Of a stretch of 64,000 nucleotides of DNA, positions 1 through 8,398 are shown piece by piece (within the stretch, counting starts at the first letter, position 1; each line of letters starts with the position of its first letter). The notes under the pieces were generated by a model. The model was not told where the DNA came from. It saw nothing but the letters and a program-made list of their open reading frames with translations, and did not search any database. A program made the translations under genes and the position numbers. This DNA comes from Melioribacter sp051488665 (GTDB lineage Bacteria > Bacteroidota > Ignavibacteria > Ignavibacteriales > Melioribacteraceae): positions 1 to 64,000 of the forward strand of contig NZ_JBPSEG010000007.1 in NCBI RefSeq assembly GCF_051488665.1, written 5' to 3'.

Positions 1-12
1 TTCCTTTTTCAG

Positions 13-41
13 TTGACCTTCTATTACAAAAGTTTTAGATT
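13..41 (+). promoter_or_regulatory. Candidate promoter of the molybdenum hydroxylase operon
   Basis: A TTGACC box at 13-18 is followed after 17 bases by TAGATT at 36-41, and the first gene begins at 69. The -10 is only a moderate match to the sigma-70 consensus, but the same TAGATT with a 17-base spacer recurs upstream of the structured RNA at 10.9 kb. The real upstream context lies outside the window, so the first gene could also belong to a longer operon. Confidence 0.3.
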
Positions 42-68
42 AACAAAGGGTTAAATGAGCGGTTAAAA

Positions 69-527
69 ATGCCTGAGTTTTCAATCCTTGTAAACGGACA
101 AAAAAAGAGAGTAGACGTCGACGCCGGCACGCCGTTGCTGTGGGTTTTGCGCGACGAGTTGAATCTAAAAGGAACAAAATTCAGTTGCGGCATTGGTATT
201 TGCGGTTCGTGTACGGTTTTAATCGACGGCAAAGCGGAAAAATCGTGTTCCGTTTCGATAGAGGAGGCAGAAGGCAAATCGATTACAACGATAGAAGGAT
301 TAGCTTCCGACAAATACAATAAGCTCGTTAAAGCCTGGCTCGAAGTTGAAGTTTCGCAATGCGGCTATTGTCAGCCGGGACAAATTCTTGCAGCCGCTTC
401 TCTTCTGAACGAAAACCCGAATCCGTCCGACAAAGAAATCGAAGAAGCGATGAACGAAGTTTTATGCAGATGCGGCACGTATAATCGTATAAAAAAAGCC
501 ATTAAAAAAGTAATAGCTGAAAAATGA
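69..527 (+). CDS. [2Fe-2S] subunit of a xanthine oxidase-family molybdenum hydroxylase (IorA/CoxS type)
   Basis: This 152-residue protein is the electron-transfer subunit of a molybdenum hydroxylase. It has the family's two clusters: a plant-ferredoxin-type set (C40, C45, C48, C60) and the second set in a four-helix domain (C98, C101, C133, C135, in CGYCQ and CRCG). The length is normal for an isoquinoline 1-oxidoreductase alpha subunit or an aldehyde oxidase small subunit. It overlaps the large subunit gene by four bases (ATGA), so the two are co-translated. No FAD subunit gene is present, as in IorAB-type enzymes that pass electrons on to cytochromes or quinone. The substrate cannot be read from the sequence. 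Confidence 0.93.
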   Translation: MPEFSILVNGQKKRVDVDAGTPLLWVLRDELNLKGTKFSCGIGICGSCTVLIDGKAEKSCSVSIEEAEGKSITTIEGLASDKYNKLVKAWLEVEVSQCGYCQPGQILAAASLLNENPNPSDKEIEEAMNEVLCRCGTYNRIKKAIKKVIAEK

Positions 528-2632
528 GCGGTAAACAGACACGGCGCGAATTTATAAAGGTCTTCAGTATGAGCGGTTCGGCTCTTTGCCTGGCTTCGTT
601 CGTACCGGTGAAAGATTTGTTTGCATTCGGCGAAGAACCGAAAATCTTTTCGCCGAGCGTTTATCTTAAAATCGATTCCGAAGGAAATATTACCGTTATC
701 GTTCATCGTTCGGAAATGGGGCAGGGCGTGAGAACCGCTTTGCCGATGATTGTTGCAGAAGAATTGGAAGTCGACTGGCGTAAAATTAAAATCGAACAGG
801 CGGAAGGCGACCCGAAATACGGAGACCAGGTTACCGGTGGAAGCACAAGCGTTAGAAAATCGTGGGATCCGCTCAGAATTGCCGGTGCTACGGCTCGCGA
901 AATGTTGATTGCCGCCGCTGCCGCCAGATGGAACGTTAAACCATCAGATTGTAAAGCTGAAAACGGATACGTCATTAATAAACTGAACAATAAAAAAGTC
1001 GGGTACGGGGATTTAGTGGAGGAGGCATCTAAACTCCCCGTACCTCAAAACGTAAAACTTAAAGACCCGAAAGATTATAAAATTATCGGCAAACGACTTC
1101 ATCGCACCGATTCGCCCGACAAAGTCGCCGGAAAAGCCGTCTTCGGTATCGACGTAGTATTACCTGGACTCGTTTACGCCGCAGTAAAAAGGAGTCCGGC
1201 TTTCGGTTCGAAAGTTAAAAGTTTCAACGCCGACAAAACAAAATCGTTGAACGGCATAATTGATGTACGACAGGTTTCGAACGGGGTTGCTGTTTTCGCA
1301 AAATCGACGTGGCAGGCTTTTAAAGGCGTCGAAAATCTTTCGGTAGAATGGACTCCTTCGCCTTACGCAAATCTCGACTCGGAAACAATCTCAAATAAAT
1401 TAAAAGAGCAAATCGCTTCGGGCGGAAACAAGGTCGAAGAAAAGGGAAATCCCGATCCGCCGGACAACATAAACTATAAAACAATCGAAGCGGTTTACGA
1501 AGCGCCTTTTCAGGCTCATGCGCCGATGGAGCCGATGAATTGTACGGCGCGTTTTGAAAACAATCGCGTTGAAGTGTGGGCGCCGACACAAAATCCGCAG
1601 GACGCGCGCAGATCGGTGGCAAACGCTCTCGGTTTGAAAGAAGAAGACGTGACAGTTTACGTTACTTTTATGGGCGGTGGATTCGGCAGACGTACGCATT
1701 CGGACTTTGCCGTAGAAGCTGCCGAATTATCTAAAATTACAGGCAAACCGGTTAAGGTTACCTGGACTCGCGAAGACGATATTAAACACGACAGATACCG
1801 TCCCGTAAGCATGCATCATTTAAAAGGCGCCGTAGATAAAAACAATAAGCTCTATTCTTTTACTCACCATGTAATCGCTCCTTCGATTGCCGCGCAGAAT
1901 TGGGGCGCTCAATTGAAACCGGAGCGCTACGACACAATGGGCGGCGCTATCGAAAAAGATTACTTAATTAAAAACTACCGACTGAGCGGAACCATAGTCG
2001 ATATTCCGGTTCCAATTTGGTACTGGCGTTCGGTGTATCATTCGCAAAATCCGTTTGCAGCCGAATGTTTCCTTGACGAGTTGGCGCATGCAGCCGGACG
2101 CGACCCGTACGAATTCAGAATGGAATTGCTGCCCGACGATTCGCGATTGAAAACTGTTTTGAAAACTGCGGCTGATAAAGCCGGCTGGGGCAAAAAGCTG
2201 CCTCCGGGAAAAGGAATGGGGATAGCGGCATTTGCAGGGTACGACAGTTACAGCGCTCAGGTAGCCGAAGTTACAGTAACGGAAAACAATGAAATCAAAG
2301 TAGATAAAATTGTATGCGCCGTCGATTGCGGCATTGTAATCAATCCCGATATAGTAGAACAACAAATCGACAGCGGAATAGCGTTTGCATTAACCGCCGC
2401 TTTGAAGGGCGAAATTACAATTCGAGACGGCGGCGTTGTGGAAAGTAATTTCGACGATTTTCCGCTGCTTCAATTTTCCGAAATGCCCGTTGTCGAAACG
2501 CATATAATGCAAAACACTTACCGCGTGGGAGGATTGGGCGAAGTCGCCGTCGGTCCGTGCGCTCCTGCGGTAGGCAACGCTATATTTGCCGCCACGGGAA
2601 AACGTCTTCGTAAATTACCTTTCCGGTTATAA
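524..2632 (+). CDS. Molybdopterin-binding large subunit of a molybdenum hydroxylase (IorB/aldehyde dehydrogenase type), Tat-exported
   Basis: This 702-residue protein is the catalytic subunit partnered with the preceding [2Fe-2S] protein. The N-terminus has a twin-arginine signal (TRREFIK at residues 6-12, then a hydrophobic stretch), so the complex probably folds in the cytoplasm with Moco and is exported, carrying the small subunit along. Molybdopterin-binding landmarks are visible: GGGFGRR near residue 383, the QAHAPMEPMN segment near 330, and GLGEVAVGPC near 670, which holds the catalytic glutamate of the family. It is single-chain and about 700 residues, as IorB-like enzymes are, not the 1000-residue XdhB form. 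It probably oxidises an aldehyde or N-heterocycle in the periplasm. Moco synthesis genes lie 10 kb downstream. Confidence 0.9.
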   Translation: MSGKQTRREFIKVFSMSGSALCLASFVPVKDLFAFGEEPKIFSPSVYLKIDSEGNITVIVHRSEMGQGVRTALPMIVAEELEVDWRKIKIEQAEGDPKYGDQVTGGSTSVRKSWDPLRIAGATAREMLIAAAAARWNVKPSDCKAENGYVINKLNNKKVGYGDLVEEASKLPVPQNVKLKDPKDYKIIGKRLHRTDSPDKVAGKAVFGIDVVLPGLVYAAVKRSPAFGSKVKSFNADKTKSLNGIIDVRQVSNGVAVFAKSTWQAFKGVENLSVEWTPSPYANLDSETISNKLKEQIASGGNKVEEKGNPDPPDNINYKTIEAVYEAPFQAHAPMEPMNCTARFENNRVEVWAPTQNPQDARRSVANALGLKEEDVTVYVTFMGGGFGRRTHSDFAVEAAELSKITGKPVKVTWTREDDIKHDRYRPVSMHHLKGAVDKNNKLYSFTHHVIAPSIAAQNWGAQLKPERYDTMGGAIEKDYLIKNYRLSGTIVDIPVPIWYWRSVYHSQNPFAAECFLDELAHAAGRDPYEFRMELLPDDSRLKTVLKTAADKAGWGKKLPPGKGMGIAAFAGYDSYSAQVAEVTVTENNEIKVDKIVCAVDCGIVINPDIVEQQIDSGIAFALTAALKGEITIRDGGVVESNFDDFPLLQFSEMPVVETHIMQNTYRVGGLGEVAVGPCAPAVGNAIFAATGKRLRKLPFRL

Positions 2633-2634
2633 AA

Positions 2635-2940
2635 TCAAACCGCAATAACGCAATTTTCCGAGCCGTAAGGCGATTGAACGAATTTGTCGGCTTCCGGATC
2701 GTTTAGCCATGTTTCGCCGTCGCATAAATATCGGAACTGATATTCGTTTCCCGGAACAAGCTCGACCGAAACCGAAAGAGATCCGTCCTTTCCGGTAGTA
2801 AAGTGATTTGCTTTCGGAGCCCAATTGTTGAAATCGCCCATTAACGCAATGGTTTTGAATTGCTGGCCTATTTCTTCCGGCAGGGTAAAAGTAACCCGGC
2901 AGACTGTTTTGTCTTTCGAATATTCTTTTTTAATTGCCAT
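2635..2940 (-). CDS. Glycogen-binding (CBM48/isoamylase N-terminal-like) domain protein
   Basis: A 101-residue stand-alone early-set domain. The core ALMGDFNNW, followed by a YQFRYLCDGETWLNDPEA segment, is the signature of the isoamylase N-terminal/AMPK-beta glycogen-binding fold. There is no catalytic domain and no signal peptide, so it should be cytoplasmic and act by binding glycogen or by modulating a partner. Glycogen synthase is present in the same window at 48 kb, which is compatible with a role in glycogen handling. The gene is convergent with the oxidoreductase, with only two bases between stop codons. AGGTGT lies just upstream of the start as a ribosome site. Confidence 0.85.
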   Translation of the reverse strand: MAIKKEYSKDKTVCRVTFTLPEEIGQQFKTIALMGDFNNWAPKANHFTTGKDGSLSVSVELVPGNEYQFRYLCDGETWLNDPEADKFVQSPYGSENCVIAV

Positions 2941-2976
2941 TTTACACCTCCGCTAAATTAAAAGGAGAGGCGTATG

Positions 2977-3180
2977 TCAAGTCAGTTCTATTTCGAGAGC
3001 TTCTCCTTTGAAATCGATTTTCTTATGCGAACCGTCGCAAAACGGTTTTTTTGACGATCCGCCGCAACGGCAAAGAGTTATAGTTTTTTGAGTTATCTTT
3101 TCTTCGTTTCCGTCTTTAACAATCTTCGCTTCGTTTACGTCGATTAAATAAGGTCCGTTTTCCGCAGCTTTGATTTTCAT
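2977..3180 (-). CDS. CDGSH iron-sulfur domain protein
   Basis: A 67-residue protein with the complete CDGSH (mitoNEET-type) cluster motif: C37, C39, C48 and H52 in the arrangement C-x-C-x8-C-x3-H. This 3-Cys 1-His set binds a redox-labile [2Fe-2S] cluster. The protein is little more than the domain and has no membrane anchor, like many bacterial single-domain members with a proposed role in cluster transfer or redox sensing. It lies 36 bases upstream of the CBM48-like gene on the same strand and may be co-transcribed with it; the functional link is unclear. Confidence 0.88.
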   Translation of the reverse strand: MKIKAAENGPYLIDVNEAKIVKDGNEEKITQKTITLCRCGGSSKKPFCDGSHKKIDFKGEALEIELT

Positions 3181-3450
3181 GGTTAGTCTCCCTCATTTTT
3201 AATACAAAGTAATTATAATAAAATTTTTTGTTTGTTTAAATATCCCTATTATCGATTCATTGAATATAGAAACGTCAGGAAAAGTTCCCGCTAAATACGT
3301 AACAAATTAAAACAATTTTAATAACAGGTTTATTTTTTTTATTAAATTTTCCGGTTGAGAGTTGAGCGGTAATACACGCTAAGATCCGCAACAATTATTG
3401 ATATACAGAGCAAGTAAACAGGGCGTTTTAACAGTAACGGAGGGCAAATA

Positions 3451-4305
3451 ATGAATAAGCATGTATTTATTATCATAATGATTTTGTGCGGCTGTTTGTC
3501 GGCGCAAAACAATAGCGACTTTTATCCGCTGCATATCGGAAACAAATGGAAGTATATTCATTTGTCGTACGAAGCGGGAACGATACCCGACACTTCTTAC
3601 ATAATAAAAGAAGTAGTCGGCGATACTTTAATGCCCAACGGTATAAAATACTTTATCGTAAAAGAAGATAACAGGATTCACTACGAAAGATACGATACAT
3701 TAACAAACGAAATTAAATATTATCAGAACGGCGGCTGCGGCGGAATAGACGACACAAAATACAAACTTGTTTATAATCGGGATTCTGTAATAGTTTGGAA
3801 ACAATGCGATGTAGCGCCGTGCTTTATTACTTATGACGATACAACTTACGGTGTGGATTCGGCTTTAATTGTCTTAGATATGGATTATCTGGTTACAACA
3901 CATACCGAATTCAGAAAAAACTTAGGGATTTATTTACAAACTGCGAGTGAAATCGGTTATTATGTTACCGCATTACAAGGTGCTGTAATAAACGGTAATA
4001 GATGGGGAGTAATTACTTCCGTAGAGGACGACGAAATAATAACAAAATTTAATTTATACCAGAACTTTCCCAATCCGTTCAATCCCGTTACGAAAATTAT
4101 TTATTCTGTTTACGAGAAAGCTCTTGTTACAATAAAAATATACGATATACTCGGCAACGAGTTATCTACTTTGGTTGATGATATAAAATATCCGGGTGAA
4201 TATACAATAGAATTCGACGGAGGAAATCTTTCCAGCGGCGTTTATCTTTGTAAAATGTCGGCAAATAATTTTATAGCCACAAGAAAATTATTGTTGATAA
4301 AGTAA
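3451..4305 (+). CDS. Secreted protein with type IX secretion sorting domain, unknown function
   Basis: This 284-residue protein starts with a Sec signal peptide (hydrophobic run ending near residue 19, SAQ cleavage site). It ends with a type A C-terminal sorting domain from about residue 195: YQNFPNPFNPVTKI, a SSGVYLCKM core and a terminal KLLLIK. The middle part, residues 20-190, has HIGNKWKY near residue 29 and a tandem of beta-rich segments, but no recognisable catalytic motif. Proteins of this kind are exported through the type IX system and attached to or released from the cell surface. An ATAACGGAGGG-type ribosome site precedes the ATG. It sits immediately before the repeat cluster at 4.3-4.7 kb. 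Confidence 0.8.
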   Translation: MNKHVFIIIMILCGCLSAQNNSDFYPLHIGNKWKYIHLSYEAGTIPDTSYIIKEVVGDTLMPNGIKYFIVKEDNRIHYERYDTLTNEIKYYQNGGCGGIDDTKYKLVYNRDSVIVWKQCDVAPCFITYDDTTYGVDSALIVLDMDYLVTTHTEFRKNLGIYLQTASEIGYYVTALQGAVINGNRWGVITSVEDDEIITKFNLYQNFPNPFNPVTKIIYSVYEKALVTIKIYDILGNELSTLVDDIKYPGEYTIEFDGGNLSSGVYLCKMSANNFIATRKLLLIK

Positions 4306-4347
4306 ATAGGTCGACGATTGCAAGTTTGCGTTGGGGGGGCATCCCCC

Positions 4348-4464
4348 GTTTCGCGTTTCGATACGCCCGATAAATCGGGCTACTCAACGCTCGATTAAAA
4401 TGCAAAGCTGCCGAGTAGTTTTGTGCGAGCATAAATTTCAATAGAAACAAGGTTGCTGAGTAGT
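4348..4464. repeat. Dispersed REP/BIME-like repeat, copy 1 (right arm altered)
   Basis: The 117 bases here match 6827-6943 at all but two positions. The left arm carries TTCGATACG, a CCCGAT-AA-ATCGGG hairpin and CTACTCA. The right arm starts as in the other copies (GTTGCTGAGTAGT) but then diverges at 4465 into different sequence, so the right hairpin is missing or replaced. Confidence 0.85.
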
Positions 4465-4574
4465 TTTGAGCGAAGCGAAGAATGGAAATCAAGCCGGTTT
4501 AAATTACTTCTGAATGAATGAAGATTCTAAGTCTAATCCCTCATAATTATATCTAATTCATTCTTTACGCATTA

Positions 4575-4703
4575 CGATACGCCCGATAAATCGGACTACT
4601 CAACGCTCGGTTTAAATGCATGGCTGCTTAGTAATTTGAATGAGCGTCGATATCAAAAGAAGCAAGGTTGCTGAGTAGTCCGAAGGACGTATCGAAGCAA
4701 CCG
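4575..4703. repeat. Dispersed REP/BIME-like repeat, copy 2 (diverged centre)
   Basis: Both arms of the repeat are present: left arm GATACGCCCGATAAATCGGA followed by CTACTCAACGC, and right arm GTTGCTGAGTAGTCC-GAA-GGACGTATCGAAGCAACC. The central 60 bases are only loosely similar to copies 1 and 3. The two arms are in inverted orientation, as in bacterial interspersed mosaic elements. Confidence 0.8.
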
Positions 4704-4920
4704 GGAGTATGTGAGCAAAATCAATTTTACAAACCAGAACTGAAAAAATAACTTGCAAATTTCATATAGAAGATTTTATTTGTATTATTAGCAATGATGA
4801 AATCAAACAATTTAAAGGATATTCTTTATCTAAGATTTAATTGTTGAAAAGAGGGCTTTAAGCGGAAGGATTGCAGTAAACTAAATAGATAAAATAATAC
4901 TCCACAAGCAAGGAGGAGTT

Positions 4921-6477
4921 ATGAAAACCAAAACAATCCTTTCGGTTATAATGTTATTGATCTCTTATAGTATTTATGCGCAACAGCAACTGTCGATAGG
5001 CGTCGCGTACAATCTCACCCAGGATCCTAAGAGCACAGTCAGATATCAGCTGGATGTTTCCGCCCCGTGCGAATTAAGATTTAAATTCCAAAACTGGGTG
5101 TCGACGTATAATTGGGGATTGGATTTTGATCGACTGTATGTTTATAATTCTTCTTTGGAGCCTATTGGAATTGAAGGAAATTTTACTGGAGAAGAGGATC
5201 CCTATATTTTCCATATGATGGAAACCGATTCGGTTTATATAACTCGCGTTGGCAAAGCCGGCACATATTATATTGACATTCATTCGGGTGAAATTTGGAA
5301 TTGGCCGCAAGGACAGACAACCCAGAGTTTTACACTTATAATCGAAGCAATTTATGCTCAAGACCAACATGAGCCTAACGACGAATTTTCTACGGCGACC
5401 CGCCTATCAATCGGCAACGATTTAATTGCTTACCAGTGGCGGTATATAGATAACAGTTATGTATATAACGACGAAGATTATTATAAAATAGATTTGCCCT
5501 CGCCGGGCAGACTGAAACTTGAAGTTGTTGATTGGAGCGCAACGTATAACTGGGGATTGGACTACGACCGGATTTATGTATATAATCAAAGCTTTGAAGC
5601 AATCGGTTCCCGTAGCGGCAATGACAATGATCCGTATTGGAGCTGGATGCTGAGCAATCCCGAAGAAGACAGTCTTAATTTTACAAGCGGCGGTACTTAT
5701 TATCTTAGATTTCACAGCGGCGCAGGGTATAGTACAACTCCTTACAAAATCAAAACGGAATTTACTCCAGTTAACGACATATATGAGCCGAATGATGACA
5801 TTTCTACAGCCGCCGAGGTGGAGTTGGGGAAAGAGTTATTCGCATATCAATGGAAATCTATTGGTATGAATACAAATGTGTATAATGACGAAGATTATTA
5901 TAAAATTACAATCCCGGATTCAGGAACTCTTACTATTACAATTAAAAATTGGGAAGCAACTGTAAGCTGGGTTACGGATTTCGATCGGTTATATTTATAT
6001 GATTTAAATGGCAATCCGGTCGGCGCGAGCGGTTCCGATCCGTATATCGGTCGTATGATGTACAAAAATCCTTATACCCTAAATGTGGAAATTCCTTCTG
6101 CAGGCGCTTATTACATAAGACTTCATAGCGGAAACGGAATATCAACATTGCCGTATAGTATTCGATTCGATTTTGAGGGAATAACTAATTTAGAAACCGA
6201 AGCTTCTTTGCCGACCAAATACGAATTGAAACAAAATTATCCCAATCCGTTCAATCCCGTAACGAAAATAAAATATGAATTGCCGGAAAGAAGTCATGTA
6301 AAATTAACAGTGTATAATTCGCTTGGGGAAGAAGTCTCAGAATTAATAAACAAAGAGCAGGCGGCGGGAAGTTATGAAATAGAATTTGACGGAAGCGGCT
6401 TGCCCAGCGGAATATATTATTATACGATACAATCGGGCGCTTATAGATTGACGCGTAAGATGATATTGTTGAAGTAA
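4921..6477 (+). CDS. Secreted protein with three PPC-like beta repeats and a type IX sorting domain
   Basis: A 518-residue exported protein with a signal peptide (residues 1-21, ending IYAQ). Three tandem repeats of about 130 residues follow, each with YNDEDYYKI-like, NW-x-x-T-x-x-W, (F/Y)DR(L/I)YVYN and YY-(I/L)-RxHSG elements, the pattern of pre-peptidase C-terminal (PPC) beta-sandwich domains; the first repeat is slightly reduced. The last 85 residues are a type A sorting domain (QNYPNPFNPVTKI and SGIYYYTI). No protease or glycosidase domain is attached, so a surface adhesion or structural role is more likely than catalysis. The gene is preceded by AAGGAGG. It lies between two copies of the dispersed repeat together with the GIY-YIG gene. 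Confidence 0.82.
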   Translation: MKTKTILSVIMLLISYSIYAQQQLSIGVAYNLTQDPKSTVRYQLDVSAPCELRFKFQNWVSTYNWGLDFDRLYVYNSSLEPIGIEGNFTGEEDPYIFHMMETDSVYITRVGKAGTYYIDIHSGEIWNWPQGQTTQSFTLIIEAIYAQDQHEPNDEFSTATRLSIGNDLIAYQWRYIDNSYVYNDEDYYKIDLPSPGRLKLEVVDWSATYNWGLDYDRIYVYNQSFEAIGSRSGNDNDPYWSWMLSNPEEDSLNFTSGGTYYLRFHSGAGYSTTPYKIKTEFTPVNDIYEPNDDISTAAEVELGKELFAYQWKSIGMNTNVYNDEDYYKITIPDSGTLTITIKNWEATVSWVTDFDRLYLYDLNGNPVGASGSDPYIGRMMYKNPYTLNVEIPSAGAYYIRLHSGNGISTLPYSIRFDFEGITNLETEASLPTKYELKQNYPNPFNPVTKIKYELPERSHVKLTVYNSLGEEVSELINKEQAAGSYEIEFDGSGLPSGIYYYTIQSGAYRLTRKMILLK

Positions 6478-6513
6478 ATACGCTCAATTAAGAGTTACAC
6501 ATCTTTTGATGAG

Positions 6514-6810
6514 ATGTCAAAAGGGTATATGTACATATTAAAATGCTCTGACGGTAGTTATTATACGGGAAGTACAAAAGATATCGAACGCAGACTTTGG
6601 GAACATCAACATCAAATTGGAGCAAAGTATACAAAGAGCAGGCAACCCGTTGAATTAATCTATTACGAGGAGTATGACAGAATTGACAAGGCATATTATC
6701 GCGAGAAGCAAGTTCAGGGCTGGCGAAGACAAAAGAAAGAAGCTCTAATTAACGGCTGCCCCGAATTGCTGCCTCAACTTGCCAAAAAAGTGTTTAGAAA
6801 GAAGAGATAA
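6514..6810 (+). CDS. Small GIY-YIG nuclease-domain protein (UPF0213/YhbQ-like)
   Basis: This 98-residue protein is a stand-alone GIY-YIG domain. GIY corresponds to YMYILKC and YIG to SYYTGSTKDIERR, followed by the conserved arginine, then WEHQHQ, and a YREKQVQGWRRQKKEALI tail that supplies the conserved lysine/glutamate region. Members cut or nick DNA in some contexts, but the cellular role of the short YhbQ-type proteins is unsettled. The gene begins 36 bases after the secreted-protein gene, and its 3' end is followed 16 bases later by a repeat copy, so it sits inside a repeat-flanked unit. No strong ribosome site is visible. Confidence 0.85.
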   Translation: MSKGYMYILKCSDGSYYTGSTKDIERRLWEHQHQIGAKYTKSRQPVELIYYEEYDRIDKAYYREKQVQGWRRQKKEALINGCPELLPQLAKKVFRKKR

Positions 6811-6826
6811 TTTTTAATACCCCCGC

Positions 6827-6968
6827 GTTTCGCGTTTCGATACGCCCGATAAATCGGGCTACTCAACGCTCGATTAAAATGCAAAGCTGCTAAGTAGTTT
6901 TGTGCGAGCATAAATTTCAATAGAAACAAGGTTGCTGAGTAGTCCGAAGGACGTATCGAAGCAACCGG
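6827..6968. repeat. Dispersed REP/BIME-like repeat, copy 3 (complete)
   Basis: This is the best complete copy. The left arm (TTCGATACG, hairpin CCCGAT-AA-ATCGGG, CTACTCAACG) and the right arm, read on the minus strand (GGTTGCTTCGATACG, hairpin TCC-TTC-GGA, CTACTCAGCAACC), are related inverted units separated by about 75 bases. It ends exactly at the stop codon of the following minus-strand gene. Confidence 0.85.
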
Positions 6969-7271
6969 TTAGCCCGCAATCTTCTTCCTTATTTCTTCGG
7001 GCGAAGGTATGCCGCCCGGATAGAATCGGCAGGCTAATTGCGGGTTTTCAGGCGCCGGCATATCGATTAAATCTCTGCCGTTAATTAATACAGTGGGAGA
7101 GCCTCTGAAAGAGACTCTCCTTGCCGCTTCTTCGTCTTCTACTTTTACCTCAGTCAACTCGATTTTATCTTCTATCCCTTTAATTGCCTCGATGAGATTT
7201 TGGCGCATGGTTTTGTGGTTCGGACAGTTCTCGAAATATTGAAACTCTATTTTAATCTTTTCCATCGTCAT
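6969..7271 (-). CDS. Small thioredoxin-fold protein of the arsenic operon (CPNH motif)
   Basis: A 100-residue thioredoxin-like protein with a single redox-site cysteine in FENCPNHKTM near residue 15 and the family's second landmark, FRGSPTVLINGRDL, which contains the cis-proline. Related small proteins are common beside arsenic and mercury resistance genes and are annotated as thioredoxin or DF-family proteins; some relatives carry selenocysteine at the active site, here it is a plain cysteine codon. It is the last gene of the minus-strand arsenic operon, 50 bases after acr3. The function is inferred from fold and context only. Confidence 0.7.
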   Translation of the reverse strand: MTMEKIKIEFQYFENCPNHKTMRQNLIEAIKGIEDKIELTEVKVEDEEAARRVSFRGSPTVLINGRDLIDMPAPENPQLACRFYPGGIPSPEEIRKKIAG

Positions 7272-7321
7272 CGTCCCGCTTTTTTTATGAGCAATATAGA
7301 CGAATTATTGTACAAATCAAA

Positions 7322-8362
7322 TCATCCGAATTTTTTCTTTAACATCAGCGCCACGTTTACGAGTCCGATTAATACCGGCACTTCAACAAGAGGACCGATA
7401 ACCGTTGAAAAAGCCGCATGCGAATTGATTCCGAAAACCGCTACCGCAACGGCTATGGCAAGTTCGAAATCGTTGCTGCCGGCCGTAAATGCTACCGTAG
7501 TTGTTTTTTCGTAAGAGATTCCCTGCCTTTTAACAAAGAAGAATGTTGCAAAAAACATTATCGTAAAGTAGAACGTGTATGGTATTGCTACCCTTATAAC
7601 GTCAAGCGGAAGTTCGACTATTTTATCGCCTTTTAAAGAGAACATAACAAAGATAGTAAATAGCAACGCTATCGGCGTCATTAACGAAACAGTGGGGATG
7701 AACTTGGCTTTATACCAATCTTCTCCTTTTATTCTGGCTAGAGCAAAACGGCTGATAAAGCCGGCGGCAAAAGGAATTCCCAGATAAATTAAGACGGTTA
7801 CTGCAATTTCGGATATCGATACCTCAACCAAAGCGCCTTGCATTCCGAATATCGGAGGAAGCAATGTTATAAAGATATACGCATAAACGGAATAAAACAG
7901 AACTTGAAAGATAGCGTTGAACGCAACCAGTCCCGCGGCAAGTTCGGAATCGCCCTGGGCAAGGTCGTTCCATACCAGTACCATTGCTATGCAACGCGCA
8001 AGTCCGACCAGTATCACTCCGATCATCATTTCCGGCTTGTCCGGCAAAAACAAAATTGCCAGCAGAAACATTACCAACGGTCCTACAATCCAATTTTGAA
8101 TTAATGAGATTGCGAGAAGTTTTGTGTTTTTGAATACGACAGGCAACTCTTCGTATTTTACTTTTGCAAGCGGCGGGTACATCATTAATATAAGTCCGAC
8201 TGCAATCGGAATGTTTGTTGTTCCGCTGCTTAGCGAATCCCAGAAATCGGCGATTCCGGGAAAAACCGAACCAAGCGCGACTCCCGCGAACATTGTTATG
8301 AATATCCAGAGTGTCAGATACCTGTCGAAAAAAGAAAGTTTTTTTGAAATGGCTTTTTCCAT
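7322..8362 (-). CDS. acr3: Arsenite efflux permease, ACR3 family
   Basis: This 346-residue integral membrane protein exports arsenite from the cytoplasm. It shows about ten hydrophobic segments, the family length, and the signature GLARCIAMVLVWN near residues 120-135, whose cysteine is essential in studied ACR3 proteins. The TAGSNDFELAIAVA segment, a second conserved ACR3 stretch, lies in the last third. It follows the thioredoxin gene by 36 bases in the ars operon, downstream of the arsenate reductase, giving the usual reduce-then-export order. It is clearly of the ACR3 type, not ArsB. Confidence 0.95.
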   Translation of the reverse strand: MEKAISKKLSFFDRYLTLWIFITMFAGVALGSVFPGIADFWDSLSSGTTNIPIAVGLILMMYPPLAKVKYEELPVVFKNTKLLAISLIQNWIVGPLVMFLLAILFLPDKPEMMIGVILVGLARCIAMVLVWNDLAQGDSELAAGLVAFNAIFQVLFYSVYAYIFITLLPPIFGMQGALVEVSISEIAVTVLIYLGIPFAAGFISRFALARIKGEDWYKAKFIPTVSLMTPIALLFTIFVMFSLKGDKIVELPLDVIRVAIPYTFYFTIMFFATFFFVKRQGISYEKTTTVAFTAGSNDFELAIAVAVAVFGINSHAAFSTVIGPLVEVPVLIGLVNVALMLKKKFG

Positions 8363-8398
8363 AGAGCAACCTTGATTATTGAATTGTGCAATCGGTTA

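Larger units (their letters stand above)
4306..4920. other. Intergenic region with two REP/BIME-like repeat copies
   Basis: This 615-base gap has no convincing gene. It holds one nearly perfect and one diverged copy of the dispersed repeat listed separately. From about 4710 to 4920 it is AT-rich and carries the upstream region of the next secreted protein, ending in a strong AAGGAGG ribosome site at about 4910. Confidence 0.75.
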
